Source: a virus
Strand: one strand, 5' to 3'
Length of the DNA stretch: 28,090 nt
Virus record (IMG/VR): IMGVR_UViG_3300030406_002631
Coordinates: 1 to 28,090 of that record
Shown: positions 1 to 7,755 of the stretch, piece by piece
How the letters are laid out: each line of letters opens with the position of its first letter
How positions within the stretch are numbered: position 1 is the stretch's first letter
The notes under the pieces: model-generated
What the model was told of the DNA's origin: nothing
The model's input: the letters and a program-made list of their open reading frames with translations, nothing else
The model's database searches: none
Made by a program: the position numbers and the translations under genes

Positions 1-2
1 TT

Positions 3-1805
3 TTTGGGCAACACGACCTTTCTTCTGTTTCTGAAAGAGTGGAAATCTACAATTACTGGAACTCTATTGCTGATGGGGCAGAAGCAAAATTTGTGGAGGC
101 GTTTTCCGAGTTCAAGAAAACGTTTGAAGTAGAAAATGGTGAAGAGTATTCCGAGTTTGCTAATAAAATTAAATCTATGAGTCCAGTTGACTTAGATTAC
201 TTAGATGTTCAGGATACCTACCAAATTAAGGAACTACCCGATGCAGATGGTTCCATCGGGATGTTCTTTGATAGCCTATTCGCCCTGACAGATGATGAGC
301 CATACTTCCGAGTCACTGAAGGATTTACTGATACAGAAACTGGTAAGGTAGTTGGTCCAGATATTGAAGTCGAAGAAGAGGCTCCATCTGAGAGCAAGGT
401 TCGCATCAATGACCTGAAGCGAGTCATCTCTGAGCAGATTAGGTCTGAAGGTAATCGATATGGTTCGCATATTGAGGTAGACCCACTACTAGCAATCGAG
501 ATGGTCAACAATGACAAGATAGGAGCATCATTCGATATGAGCACAGTTGAGAATCTTCTCGCTAATATCGCTACTCTCGAATCAGAAAGTGACTCTCCTT
601 CTAAGAAGAAGGCGTATGCAGAAATCAAGAGTCGTCTTCTCAAGATGAAGGATTTCCAACCGGTGGACATGTCGAAGTATCATCTTCCAATCTTCATGGT
701 GAAGGACTTGGGACAAAGTGAACAAGGTGAAGCCAGCAAAACGGATGAAGCAATTGAACAATTCTTGGACGCTCTTACTCGATTAGCGTATGAATACGTA
801 CCACAATTCCCTGCGGGGTCCCTAAGGGCTCAGGACGTAAAGGGGCAGACAACGTATTCTCCTTCAGGTCAAAAGACATTCAAGGTCACATTCAAGCCCA
901 CTCCGGGTGCTAAGGGTGAGACGAGACAATTCTCTGGAAAGAGCAAAGAGGTCCTCGATGATTTGGTGAATGCGGCATACGATTATTTCGTGGAGCCAGT
1001 TTACTCAGCGATGTATGCTGTTGCATCACCTGAGTACCGCAAGTCGTTTGGATTCAAGGGACTATCTTCCCTTATTGCGAGCGACTACAAAGAGGGACTC
1101 ATCTCTGGACTTTACGGAGGACGTGACCCAAGAGTAGCATTGAACGATATCAAAGCAAATCGGCTAGATAGGGTACTTGTCTTCCTTAGAGAGATGGCAA
1201 ACCCTTCCCGAGAGTTCAATGCGGCAGATATCAACTTGAAGGCAAAGAGGGCAATCAATGCTCTCGATGATATGTTCGGTGATTCCAAGGACAATGAAAT
1301 CGTAGTCGGCAAGATGATTGTGGATGCTTTCGGAATTTCAAAGGGTTCTATTGATTCCCGAAATAAAATGCTCACCATGACACTTGGTGAAGCAGATAGT
1401 AAGTTCAAGTCTGGAAAAGCATATTCCATCGTGATGCTACCATACATTTTGAGCGAGAACAAAACTTTCCTCAGCAGGAACGAAACTATCGAGGACGCTA
1501 CTGAGAGATTCCTAGCATTCGTATCCCGAGAACATCCTGATTTGGACCCTCTCCTGAAGAGATTACTCGATGCTCACGACGAAGTGCGCAAACTCAAGGG
1601 GATGGAGATTTACAAACAATTCCGAAGTCTAGAGGACTACGAGCATGTCAGTGAATTTATTGACATGATGCAAGGACGAGATTTGGACATGAGTGCAAAT
1701 GAAGTGAGCATGATTGTGAAGTCTTACGATTCTCATGAATCCATCAGCAAGAACTTCGGCATTTCAGCCGAGGACGTATATTTCGTGAAGGCACACTTCA
1801 GGTGA
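3..1805 (+). CDS. Unknown acidic protein upstream of terminase (5' end probably cut by the window edge)
   Basis: I do not recognise this family. A GTG at 39 could start a 588-residue protein, but the same frame stays open to the left edge without a stop, so the gene may begin outside the window. The protein is long, soluble-looking and acidic, with no signal peptide or membrane segment. Residues about 265-300 (counted from the GTG) are Gly/Thr/Lys-rich and beta-like. The last 40 residues (SMIVKSYDSHESISKNFGIS and following) look like a helix-turn-helix, which is inference from pattern only. Its TGA lies inside the GGTGAT ribosome-binding site of the next gene, so it is translationally linked to the acetyltransferase and terminase. 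The position before the large terminase is where a small terminase often sits, but length and composition do not support that call. Confidence 0.75.
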   Translation, partial: FGQHDLSSVSERVEIYNYWNSIADGAEAKFVEAFSEFKKTFEVENGEEYSEFANKIKSMSPVDLDYLDVQDTYQIKELPDADGSIGMFFDSLFALTDDEPYFRVTEGFTDTETGKVVGPDIEVEEEAPSESKVRINDLKRVISEQIRSEGNRYGSHIEVDPLLAIEMVNNDKIGASFDMSTVENLLANIATLESESDSPSKKKAYAEIKSRLLKMKDFQPVDMSKYHLPIFMVKDLGQSEQGEASKTDEAIEQFLDALTRLAYEYVPQFPAGSLRAQDVKGQTTYSPSGQKTFKVTFKPTPGAKGETRQFSGKSKEVLDDLVNAAYDYFVEPVYSAMYAVASPEYRKSFGFKGLSSLIASDYKEGLISGLYGGRDPRVALNDIKANRLDRVLVFLREMANPSREFNAADINLKAKRAINALDDMFGDSKDNEIVVGKMIVDAFGISKGSIDSRNKMLTMTLGEADSKFKSGKAYSIVMLPYILSENKTFLSRNETIEDATERFLAFVSREHPDLDPLLKRLLDAHDEVRKLKGMEIYKQFRSLEDYEHVSEFIDMMQGRDLDMSANEVSMIVKSYDSHESISKNFGISAEDVYFVKAHFR

Positions 1806-1806
1806 T
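1801..1806 (+). promoter_or_regulatory. GGTGAT ribosome-binding site overlapping the upstream stop codon
   Basis: GGTGAT sits three bases before the ATG at 1810 and contains the TGA stop (1803-1805) of the upstream gene. The same arrangement recurs at 26105-26110. It suggests coupled termination and initiation. Confidence 0.7.
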
Positions 1807-1809
1807 TGA

Positions 1810-2316
1810 ATGTTGAAGCCCTCGGACATTGAGTTTCGGCAAATGTCAGAGGAAGAAGCCGTTAAGGTGTTTCAAGAGGACGGATACTTTGATTATCAAA
1901 AGAGGTCAATGAGATATGGTAAGAATCTGTCACCAACTAGCATTTGGGCCAAGTCTCCGGCAACGATGTTCGTTGCTTTTCTTGGGGAAACTCCCGTGGG
2001 TGTAATAGGGTATTCGAAATACAAGGGTGTGTTGTTGGGTGCAGGTGTTCATATTCGTAAAGAGTACCGACGTAGAGGATTAGGAGATATCCTCATCGAT
2101 AAAATTCTGAAGAGTAAAGGCAGTAAGACTCTCTACGTTAACTTCACGAATAGTGTGGCCGCAGATAAGTATCGTTCCAAGGGTTTCAAAGATATGAAAC
2201 TCGAAGAACTACCCGCAGAGATTCGTGAAGAGTTAGAGGGAACAGGTTACGTTGACCAACTACAGAAGTGGTTCATCTTCTCAGAAAATTGGTGGGGGGT
2301 TGTCAATGGAAATTGA
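1810..2316 (+). CDS. GNAT-family N-acetyltransferase
   Basis: This is a 168-residue Gcn5-related acyltransferase, expected to move an acetyl group from acetyl-CoA to an amine. The acetyl-CoA pyrophosphate-binding motif A is clear at about residues 75-95 (VHIRKEYRRRGLGDILIDKI, with the R-R-R-G-L-G turn after the beta4 strand). The following segment with Y-V-N-F-T-N and A-A-D-K-Y-R-S-K-G-F matches motif B, where a substituted residue and a G-F end the fold. Length is normal for a single-domain GNAT. The substrate cannot be read from sequence; it could be a virion protein, a host protein or a small molecule. The start is set by GGTGAT at 1801. Its end overlaps the terminase start by 11 bases, so it is translated with packaging genes. 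Confidence 0.9.
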   Translation: MLKPSDIEFRQMSEEEAVKVFQEDGYFDYQKRSMRYGKNLSPTSIWAKSPATMFVAFLGETPVGVIGYSKYKGVLLGAGVHIRKEYRRRGLGDILIDKILKSKGSKTLYVNFTNSVAADKYRSKGFKDMKLEELPAEIREELEGTGYVDQLQKWFIFSENWWGVVNGN

Positions 2317-3736
2317 GAATCTCAATTTTGAGGACCAGATGGACCTTGAGATGTCGAGGACATCTTTTCCGTATTTCTTCAAGCACGTTCTTGGGATGAT
2401 GTTTCCTAAGTATATGGAAGAGTGGCTAGAGTTACTGGAATCGACAGACAGAACGGTCATCGTTTGTAGTCGTGACCACGGCAAGTCCGTATTCATGCAC
2501 TCTTGGGTCGTTTGGAATCTAGTGTTCCAGCCTCCTCCATATCAGATGCTCTACATCTCATCGAACCAAAAGCAGACGATGGTCCACATGAGGGATATTG
2601 ACAAGATATTCAATCATAGAATTCTCAAGCAGTTCAAGCCTGCAAGGGGATGGGCTATTGGTAACATCACATTGACCAATGGTAATTCTATTCTTGAGCG
2701 GTCAGTTGGTTCTCAGATTCGTGGTCTTCACCCTCAGGAGATTATCGTTGACGACCCAATGAAAGAGTTCAGCATGACGGCCATCAACAAAGTGAGTGAT
2801 TGGTTCTTCGGGGACTTGATTCCTACACTTCACCACACAGCATCTCTGAGAATGATTGGTACGCCTTTCTCATACACTGACATCTTCTCTCAGTTAGAAG
2901 AGAATGAAGTCTACACTGTCAGGAAGTACCCCTGCTTCAATTCTCTTAACGAACCTCTTTGGCCCGAGCGTTGGGATTACGAATCATTGATTCAACGTAG
3001 AGGAGAAATCGGCTCCCTCAAATTTACGAGAGAATACCTTTGTGTTCCAATTTCCACAGGGACTTCTTTGTTCTCACCAGATTACATTGAAGAGTCAAAG
3101 AATCCGAATGACATTTTGCGTATGGGTCAAAAAACGAGCCAACGGTACTATGTGGGAGTTGACCCTGCTATCTCAACAGATGGTGACTACAACGTTATCG
3201 TCGTGATTGAGAAAGATGAGAACGACAACAAGAAGGTCGTCTACGTTGACCGACAGAAGAACGTGAACTTTCGAGAGAACATCGAGAAGGTGCGTTTGGT
3301 CGGGAAGATTTTCAATCCCGAGGTCGTACTTTTCGAGACCAACACTTTCGCTAAGTCATTCACTCAAGAGTTGAGGAACATCTCTGACCTGAACGTTCGG
3401 GACTTCAACACAACACGTCGTAAGAAGCAGGAAGTTATCCTGAGCCTACAGATGAACTTCGAGAATCATAAAATCAAGTTACCCTACGGCGACGAGAACA
3501 GTCGAAGGGTTACCCAAGCCATCATCGAGGAATTATCGATGTTCTCTATTACTGAAAGTGGAAAATTTGAGGGTATTGGGGCGCATGACGACTTAGTGAT
3601 GGGTCTAGCATTAGCAAATGCGGCGTCGTCAATGGCATCGGATAACTTTATCCTACTAGAAGATATGAATATCTTTGATGCACCTAAGCCTCAGGCTTTC
3701 CCCGGCATGACAGGAGTTTTAGGTCTAAATTTCTGA
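2306..3736 (+). CDS. terL: Terminase large subunit (packaging ATPase-nuclease)
   Basis: This motor protein docks on the portal, drives DNA into the procapsid with ATP and cuts concatemers. It has 476 residues from the chosen ATG. The N-terminal ATPase shows Walker A CSRDHGKS at 54-61, Walker B with the acidic pair IIVDD at 146-150, and the coupling motif GTPF at 185-188. The C-terminal RNase H-like nuclease shows the metal ligands D286 (VGVDPAIS), E344 (LFETN) and the D428-D429 pair (GAHDDLVMG). All hallmark residues are present, so it should be active. A TTG at 2252 would add 18 residues inside the acetyltransferase gene, but the ATG at 2306 is preceded by a strong GGTGGGGGG site at 2291-2299. 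The overlap with the acetyltransferase suggests coupling. A recognisable small terminase was not found nearby. Confidence 0.98.
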   Translation: MEIENLNFEDQMDLEMSRTSFPYFFKHVLGMMFPKYMEEWLELLESTDRTVIVCSRDHGKSVFMHSWVVWNLVFQPPPYQMLYISSNQKQTMVHMRDIDKIFNHRILKQFKPARGWAIGNITLTNGNSILERSVGSQIRGLHPQEIIVDDPMKEFSMTAINKVSDWFFGDLIPTLHHTASLRMIGTPFSYTDIFSQLEENEVYTVRKYPCFNSLNEPLWPERWDYESLIQRRGEIGSLKFTREYLCVPISTGTSLFSPDYIEESKNPNDILRMGQKTSQRYYVGVDPAISTDGDYNVIVVIEKDENDNKKVVYVDRQKNVNFRENIEKVRLVGKIFNPEVVLFETNTFAKSFTQELRNISDLNVRDFNTTRRKKQEVILSLQMNFENHKIKLPYGDENSRRVTQAIIEELSMFSITESGKFEGIGAHDDLVMGLALANAASSMASDNFILLEDMNIFDAPKPQAFPGMTGVLGLNF

Positions 3737-3737
3737 T

Positions 3738-3743
3738 GGTGAT
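3738..3743 (+). promoter_or_regulatory. GGTGAT ribosome-binding site
   Basis: GGTGATAATATG at 3738-3749 joins the site to the ATG at 3747 with a three-base spacer. The identical 12-mer recurs at 19980-19991, and a close relative ends in a TTG start at 17998. Confidence 0.7.
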
Positions 3744-3746
3744 AAT

Positions 3747-5255
3747 ATGATTATTAGCAAGGAAATTGATTTCAGTGCGGAAGAAGAACGCATTGATAGG
3801 CAAAGGTCAGCCCTTGACCGTGCCAGAGACCTAAAGACCCAAATGGACGCAGAATTAGACAGTGCAGGAGTCAAGCAAGAAGATGAGGTTAGGGCGTCTT
3901 TGGATACAATGCCAATTATGTCTCATCATGAGACAGTGGTGAAGATTTCTCAAAAGTTCAACATTAATGCAACCGATGCAAGGAAACGATTAGAGAATTA
4001 CCCCATGGAGTTCAAGATGCAGGACATGACGGTTCCAGAAATCGTCAAGGCTCTACGAAGAAAGCGTCGAGAACTGAAAGGCGATGACAGAATCAAGATG
4101 TCAAAGGCCATCGAGACAGTTATCTCAGGATATGCTGACCATCTCTCCAAGAGCATCGACTCAATTTACTGGATTCGTAAATACAAGTACCCTCTGACCA
4201 AGATGAGGTTCACTGAAACCGATTTGGCTAAACTCAACACGGTTACTAGTGAAAATGACCGAAGAGAAATCATCGATTCGCTCTGCAAGTATTGGGAGGC
4301 AGAGTTAGATGCCAATATTCTACCGTACAACGCTGAGTTCTGCAAGTTAGACAAAGAGATGCGTCAAGCAAAGAGGGAGTTCCGAAGTTGCATTTCCAAG
4401 ATTGCAGATATTCGAACCACGCCAAAAGAGCAGGTTGAGGAGTTCATTCTGAAAACCGTGTGTGAGGAGCAGGGACTTACAGCGAGACAAGTTCACGACA
4501 GGATGCCAAAACAATTCCATCGAAAGACCTCTCCTCAAATGATTTCCAAGATGGTCAAGAAGTTAGAAGTCACATCCATCAACGGACGATACTACAAGTT
4601 GCCCGGAGAAATCAAGAAGAATATCTACGCATACACTGCGGCATTCATCGATTCTGATGGGTACATTACTGTGGATAGGAACATGAATCCCCGAGTTGGA
4701 TTGGTGGCAACAGGTGAGCGAGGTAAAGCGTTCATGCTCGATATCCACAAGGAGTTGGGAATTGGTAAACTCCACCTTGACCAGAAATCTCCTCAAGGTA
4801 CTCGACCCGTTAATCGTCTAAACTTCTATTCGCAAAATGAAGTCTACGAGTTACTCAGCAAGTGCCTACCACATTTCAGAATGAAGAAGCCCAACGCAGA
4901 ACTTCTCATCGAATTGATTCGCATGAAGAAATCCCACAAGAAACAATCTTGGTACAGAGAGCGGTGTCAAGAGATTTTCAAGTTGATGAAGTACGAGAAC
5001 CACAAGGACCACGTAGGATTCGATTTCGTAAAGGAAGGAATCGACATCGAGACTGTGGCTAAGTTACATGATAACTGCAAGATGGGACTCATGGATGACT
5101 TGGAATCGGTACTCAAGAGTGACTTAGATGATGCCATCAACGATTTGGAAAACATCGAAGAGAAGTACCAACTAACCGATAAGGAATGGGACAGTCTAGA
5201 TGATGCGTCAGATTATCTATTTGAACACAAAGGACCAGAGGGTGAAGAAGAATGA
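3747..5255 (+). CDS. Large protein with helix-turn-helix-like regions and one LAGLIDADG endonuclease-like domain
   Basis: The 502-residue protein has three parts. Residues 1-55 are charged and helical. Residues 55-290 are helical and contain two possible DNA-binding segments: about 50-80 (VVKISQKFNINATDARKRL) and about 240-290, which resembles a winged helix. Residues about 290-405 form a LAGLIDADG-type homing endonuclease domain: the motif AAFIDSDGYI at 298-307 gives the helix-acidic residue pattern, and LLSKCLPHFRMKKPNAELL is the helix usually seen before the end of this fold. Only one motif is present, so it would act as a homodimer if active. The tail is acidic and coiled. It directly follows the terminase with its own GGTGAT. 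No flanking intron or intein was recognised. It may be a free-standing homing endonuclease or a domesticated DNA-binding protein with a packaging role. Confidence 0.8.
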   Translation: MIISKEIDFSAEEERIDRQRSALDRARDLKTQMDAELDSAGVKQEDEVRASLDTMPIMSHHETVVKISQKFNINATDARKRLENYPMEFKMQDMTVPEIVKALRRKRRELKGDDRIKMSKAIETVISGYADHLSKSIDSIYWIRKYKYPLTKMRFTETDLAKLNTVTSENDRREIIDSLCKYWEAELDANILPYNAEFCKLDKEMRQAKREFRSCISKIADIRTTPKEQVEEFILKTVCEEQGLTARQVHDRMPKQFHRKTSPQMISKMVKKLEVTSINGRYYKLPGEIKKNIYAYTAAFIDSDGYITVDRNMNPRVGLVATGERGKAFMLDIHKELGIGKLHLDQKSPQGTRPVNRLNFYSQNEVYELLSKCLPHFRMKKPNAELLIELIRMKKSHKKQSWYRERCQEIFKLMKYENHKDHVGFDFVKEGIDIETVAKLHDNCKMGLMDDLESVLKSDLDDAINDLENIEEKYQLTDKEWDSLDDASDYLFEHKGPEGEEE

Positions 5256-5671
5256 ATTGGATGGAGATTTTGAAAGAGATGAGTTGCCCAAGGGCTACGC
5301 AAGATGTAGAGTTAAATACCGAAAATCGGAATTTGACTCGAAAGAACCACATGTACGGACCGGCTAATCCTGATGAGCCGGGAGATTACTGGGACAAAAT
5401 TGCAGAGAAGTGGGAGACTTCGGTAGAAGCGGCTAAGTCCATGCGATGTGGGAACTGCGTAGCATTCGATATCTCCAAGCGAATGATGGAGTGTATGCCC
5501 GGAGAGATTTCTGAAAAGGAAGGGGAAGAAACTCTAGGATACTGCCACATGCATCACTTCAAGTGCCATTCGGCTCGAACCTGTGATACTTGGGCAAAGG
5601 GTGGACCAATCACTGAGAATGATATCTCCAAGGATTGGCAGAAGAAGGCGGAGGCCAAGAAAGATGACTGA
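5252..5671 (+). CDS. Trp-tagged Cys-rich small protein
   Basis: This 139-residue protein starts with MNWMEILKE, the first example here of the shared N-terminal Trp peptide. Six cysteines lie mostly in the C-terminal half: C66-x2-C69, C81, C98, C105 and C111, with the block GYCHMHHFKCHSARTCDTWA. Such a CxxC...C...C pattern with flanking His suggests a zinc or iron-sulphur binding mini-domain; similar Cys blocks ending in CDxWxxGG occur in marine phage proteins, from memory. The ATG overlaps the previous stop as ATGA and the site GGGTGA precedes it. Its function is unknown; a virion or internal-protein role is inferred from the tag and position. Confidence 0.88.
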   Translation: MNWMEILKEMSCPRATQDVELNTENRNLTRKNHMYGPANPDEPGDYWDKIAEKWETSVEAAKSMRCGNCVAFDISKRMMECMPGEISEKEGEETLGYCHMHHFKCHSARTCDTWAKGGPITENDISKDWQKKAEAKKDD

Positions 5672-5879
5672 AGATTGGTTCGATGTTGTCAAGCGCAAGA
5701 AGAAGCGCAAGTCTACAGTGAACCAAGCAGGTAATTACACGAAGCCAGCCCTACGACGACGACTCTTCAATAAAATCAAGAGAGAAGGGAAAGGTGGACG
5801 GCCGGGACAATGGTCGGCTCGTAAAGCGCAAATGTTGGCTATGGCATACAAGAGAGCAGGAGGAGGATATCGTGACTGA
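5664..5879 (+). CDS. Trp-tagged small basic protein with WSARKAQ motif
   Basis: This 71-residue, strongly basic protein begins MTEDWFDVVKRKKKRK. An in-frame ATG at 5583 lies deep in the previous gene and is rejected, because the tag aligns with the next protein only from 5664. The C-terminal 45 residues carry GGRPGQWSARKAQMLA and end in GGGYRD. I know this motif from small proteins of many marine phages and some large viruses, which I associate with DUF5872; that assignment is from memory. The gene overlaps its left neighbour by eight bases. Its size and charge fit a DNA-associated internal protein, which is inference. Confidence 0.85.
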   Translation: MTEDWFDVVKRKKKRKSTVNQAGNYTKPALRRRLFNKIKREGKGGRPGQWSARKAQMLAMAYKRAGGGYRD

Positions 5880-6159
5880 GGAATGGTTCGATACTCTGAA
5901 AGCGAAAACTAAGCGACAACGTGCCCTTAGTGAATGGACCCGAGAAGATTGGCAGTACGTTTCTGGTGATAAGAGGGAAATGAAGAAGCCACGTTCAAAG
6001 CGAGGAAGGTACGCTCCAAAGTCTGTTGCTGAATCTCTCACTGCTAAGGAAAGAGCATACGAGAATCGCAAGAAGCGAGAAGGCTCTAAGAAAGGAAAGC
6101 AATTTGTCCCTCGTGGTAAATCTGCTAAAAAGAAGTATAAACGTGTTGAAGGACTATGA
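5872..6159 (+). CDS. Trp-tagged small basic protein, N-terminal paralogue of its left neighbour
   Basis: This is a 95-residue basic protein from a GTG at 5872, with an excellent GGAGG site at 5862-5866. Its first residues (VTEEWFDTLKAKTKRQ) closely match those of the preceding protein (MTEDWFDVVKRKKKRK), while the rest differs. The C-terminal half reads LTAKERAYENRKKREGSKKG and then Q-F-V-P-R-G-K, a pattern I recall in small marine-phage head-region proteins. A start at 5794 would remove the tag from the N-terminus and lacks a good site. No fold is known to me. It shares the tag-plus-basic-body design of its neighbours. Confidence 0.82.
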   Translation: MTEEWFDTLKAKTKRQRALSEWTREDWQYVSGDKREMKKPRSKRGRYAPKSVAESLTAKERAYENRKKREGSKKGKQFVPRGKSAKKKYKRVEGL

Positions 6160-6587
6160 GTTGGTTTCAAGTTCTTAAAAAGGACATGAGTTACTGTATA
6201 TGCAGTGGACCAAATAAAACTAAAGGATTTACTTGTAAGCAACATTGTAAGTATGGTCGAGTAAAAAAAGAAGAACCGAGAAAAGGTACAGGAAAGAAAC
6301 CCAAAGGTTCCTCACGAAGATTATACACCGATGAAAATCCAGATGACACAGTTCCAGTAAAATTCCGCACAGCCCAAGATGTTAGAGATACCTTCGCTAG
6401 TTCTGCGTTCAAGTCAAAGTCACATCAACGGAAATCACAAATCATCAATCTGGTAGAGCAGAGAGCAAGAGTAGCGGCAAGGAGAGCGAAGGACCCGGAA
6501 GCGAGAAAGCGATTGAAGGCCGCACATCAAGTAGCATTAGCCCGAAAGGAATCTAGTAAAAGGAAAACACAGAGGATGAGGAACTGA
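6156..6587 (+). CDS. Trp-tagged basic protein with N-terminal Cys cluster
   Basis: This 143-residue protein begins MSWFQVLKKD, the shared tag, followed by a four-Cys knot (C14, C16, C27, C31) that could bind a metal. A basic linker leads to a conserved-looking body, residues about 65-140, with VPVKFRTAQDVRDTFASSAF, S-K-S-H-Q-R-K-S-Q-I-I-N-L and a Lys/Arg-rich helical tail. I recall this body from small phage proteins that travel with the WSARKAQ and QHKD families, with no known function. Its ATG overlaps the previous stop (ATGA). The charge suggests nucleic-acid contact; this is inference. Confidence 0.85.
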   Translation: MSWFQVLKKDMSYCICSGPNKTKGFTCKQHCKYGRVKKEEPRKGTGKKPKGSSRRLYTDENPDDTVPVKFRTAQDVRDTFASSAFKSKSHQRKSQIINLVEQRARVAARRAKDPEARKRLKAAHQVALARKESSKRKTQRMRN

Positions 6588-6588
6588 A

Positions 6589-7434
6589 ATGTCTGACCTT
6601 AGCATCTACGAAGTTTCTCCCAGAGATGGGCTACAGAATTCTTCTTTCGAGATGTCAGTTGATGAGAAGGTCTACCTCGTAGAGTCACTATTCCATGCAG
6701 GTCTAGATGAGATGGAAGTCGCCTCGTTTGTTAATCCAAAATATGTCCCACAGATGGCTGGTTCGAAAGAGGTGTTTTCCCAGACTAAGCACCTTGGAGA
6801 CTTTGGCACTCTGATTCCCAATCAGCGAGGATTCGATGATGCCAAGTCACTAGGCGTTTCGAAGTTCAATGTCTTCTTCTCTACATGCGAGGAGTTCAAC
6901 AGAAGGAACCTGAATCGTTCATTCGATGAGAAGTACCTAGAACTGGAATCGATGCTAGAAGAAGTGGACCAATCTGATGTGAGGGTCTACGTATCGTGTG
7001 CTTTCGGTAGTCCTTTCAGCGGATTACCAGATGAGCACAAACTCAGAGATGTCGTTGAAAAAGCATCTCACCTTTCGGATGAAGTTGTCTTATGCGATAC
7101 TGTTGGAACATGTCACCCAACATTGATGCTTAGAACATTGGAGTTAGTGAAGGACGTAGACGCTACGTTAGCCTTACATCTTCATGAAAATAAGAACGGT
7201 TCTAAGATTATGAGTAATGTCGAGGCGGCGGTTCGTTGGGGAGTTACTAAATTCGACGCTAGTGTGGCAGGGTTAGGGGGATGCCCGTTCATCCCCGGTA
7301 GCGGAAAAAATCTGTCAACTAATGAATTCATTAAATGGGCAAACAATAATAATTATGAAACAGGAATCGAAATAGATAGTTTAGAAGAGATTACTCAGTT
7401 ACTTAACAGAAAGAAAATGGAGGTCATAGTATGA
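6589..7434 (+). CDS. HMG-CoA-lyase-like enzyme (DRE-TIM metallolyase family)
   Basis: The 281-residue TIM-barrel enzyme would cleave 3-hydroxy-3-methylglutaryl-CoA to acetyl-CoA and acetoacetate. The family signature EVSPRDGLQN is at 8-17. Comparison with human HMGCL finds every key residue: R12 and D13 (human R41, D42), E43 (E72), H197 and H199 in LHLHEN (H233, H235), C232 in the loop GLGGCPFIPG (C266) and N241 (N275), with near-identical spacing. It therefore looks catalytically complete and closer to HMG-CoA lyase than to isopropylmalate or homocitrate synthases. The specific substrate is still inference. Length is slightly shorter than bacterial forms, with a reduced C-terminus. It lies between two Trp-tagged small proteins; its ATG follows GAGGATGAGG, and its stop overlaps the next start (ATGA). 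The last 40 codons are more AT-rich than the rest. Confidence 0.92.
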   Translation: MSDLSIYEVSPRDGLQNSSFEMSVDEKVYLVESLFHAGLDEMEVASFVNPKYVPQMAGSKEVFSQTKHLGDFGTLIPNQRGFDDAKSLGVSKFNVFFSTCEEFNRRNLNRSFDEKYLELESMLEEVDQSDVRVYVSCAFGSPFSGLPDEHKLRDVVEKASHLSDEVVLCDTVGTCHPTLMLRTLELVKDVDATLALHLHENKNGSKIMSNVEAAVRWGVTKFDASVAGLGGCPFIPGSGKNLSTNEFIKWANNNNYETGIEIDSLEEITQLLNRKKMEVIV

Positions 7435-7751
7435 CTTGGAAAGAGACACTGAAGAAGAAAGAACTTGTTGGAAACCAAAAGGAACTCGACCGTAACAAGA
7501 ACGGTAAGTTGGATGCTGAAGATTTCAAGATGCTCCGTGAAGGAGTGGAGATTGAGAAGGCAGACATGTCCATGCTAAGAACACTCATCATGGAGAAACT
7601 GAAGAAAGAGGGTGGGGCGGCAGGTCTTCGTGACTTGGAGAAAGTCGTTCGTCCTCATGTCAAATCTTCATTCAACGTTAAGGAATTCATCAAGCGACAC
7701 ATGAAGCGCACAGTAGAAGAACATCGACATGGAGATTACATCTTAGTGTGA
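7431..7751 (+). CDS. Trp-tagged protein with an EF-hand-like loop
   Basis: This 106-residue protein begins MTWKETLKKK, the shared tag. Residues 20-31 form a canonical calcium-binding loop: D20, N22, N24, G25, L27, D28 and D31 occupy positions 1, 3, 5, 6, 8, 9 and 12, and the loop continues into DFKMLR, as in EF-hand or dockerin repeats. Only one loop is present. Residues about 60-106 are helical and basic, possibly a winged helix ending in HGDYILV. It overlaps the lyase stop by four bases, so the two are co-translated. A role in calcium-stabilised capsid assembly or packaged cargo is possible but not shown. Confidence 0.87.
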   Translation: MTWKETLKKKELVGNQKELDRNKNGKLDAEDFKMLREGVEIEKADMSMLRTLIMEKLKKEGGAAGLRDLEKVVRPHVKSSFNVKEFIKRHMKRTVEEHRHGDYILV

Positions 7752-7755
7752 TACC

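Noticed and set aside
218-670. A 150-codon minus-strand frame opposite the first gene.
   Set aside because: Low-complexity Ser/Leu composition, no ribosome site and no partner genes on that strand; the whole window is otherwise plus-strand.
4620-4960. An intein or group I intron in the terminase-adjacent gene, suggested by the LAGLIDADG motif.
   Set aside because: No splice-junction residues (Cys/Ser start, His-Asn end) flank the domain, and the frame runs through with no intron-like gap.
5252-5290. A T4-like prohead protease cleavage site (L-x-E) at the end of the first tag (LKE).
   Set aside because: The other tags do not carry L-x-E or I-x-E at the same place, so cleavage cannot be claimed from sequence.
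5751-6245. A 164-codon frame on the minus strand opposite the small basic genes.
   Set aside because: It spans the ends of three overlapping plus-strand genes that have tags, ribosome sites and phage-like motifs. Its own sequence is Ser/Phe/Leu-rich without a recognisable domain, as expected for the complement of Lys/Arg-rich genes.
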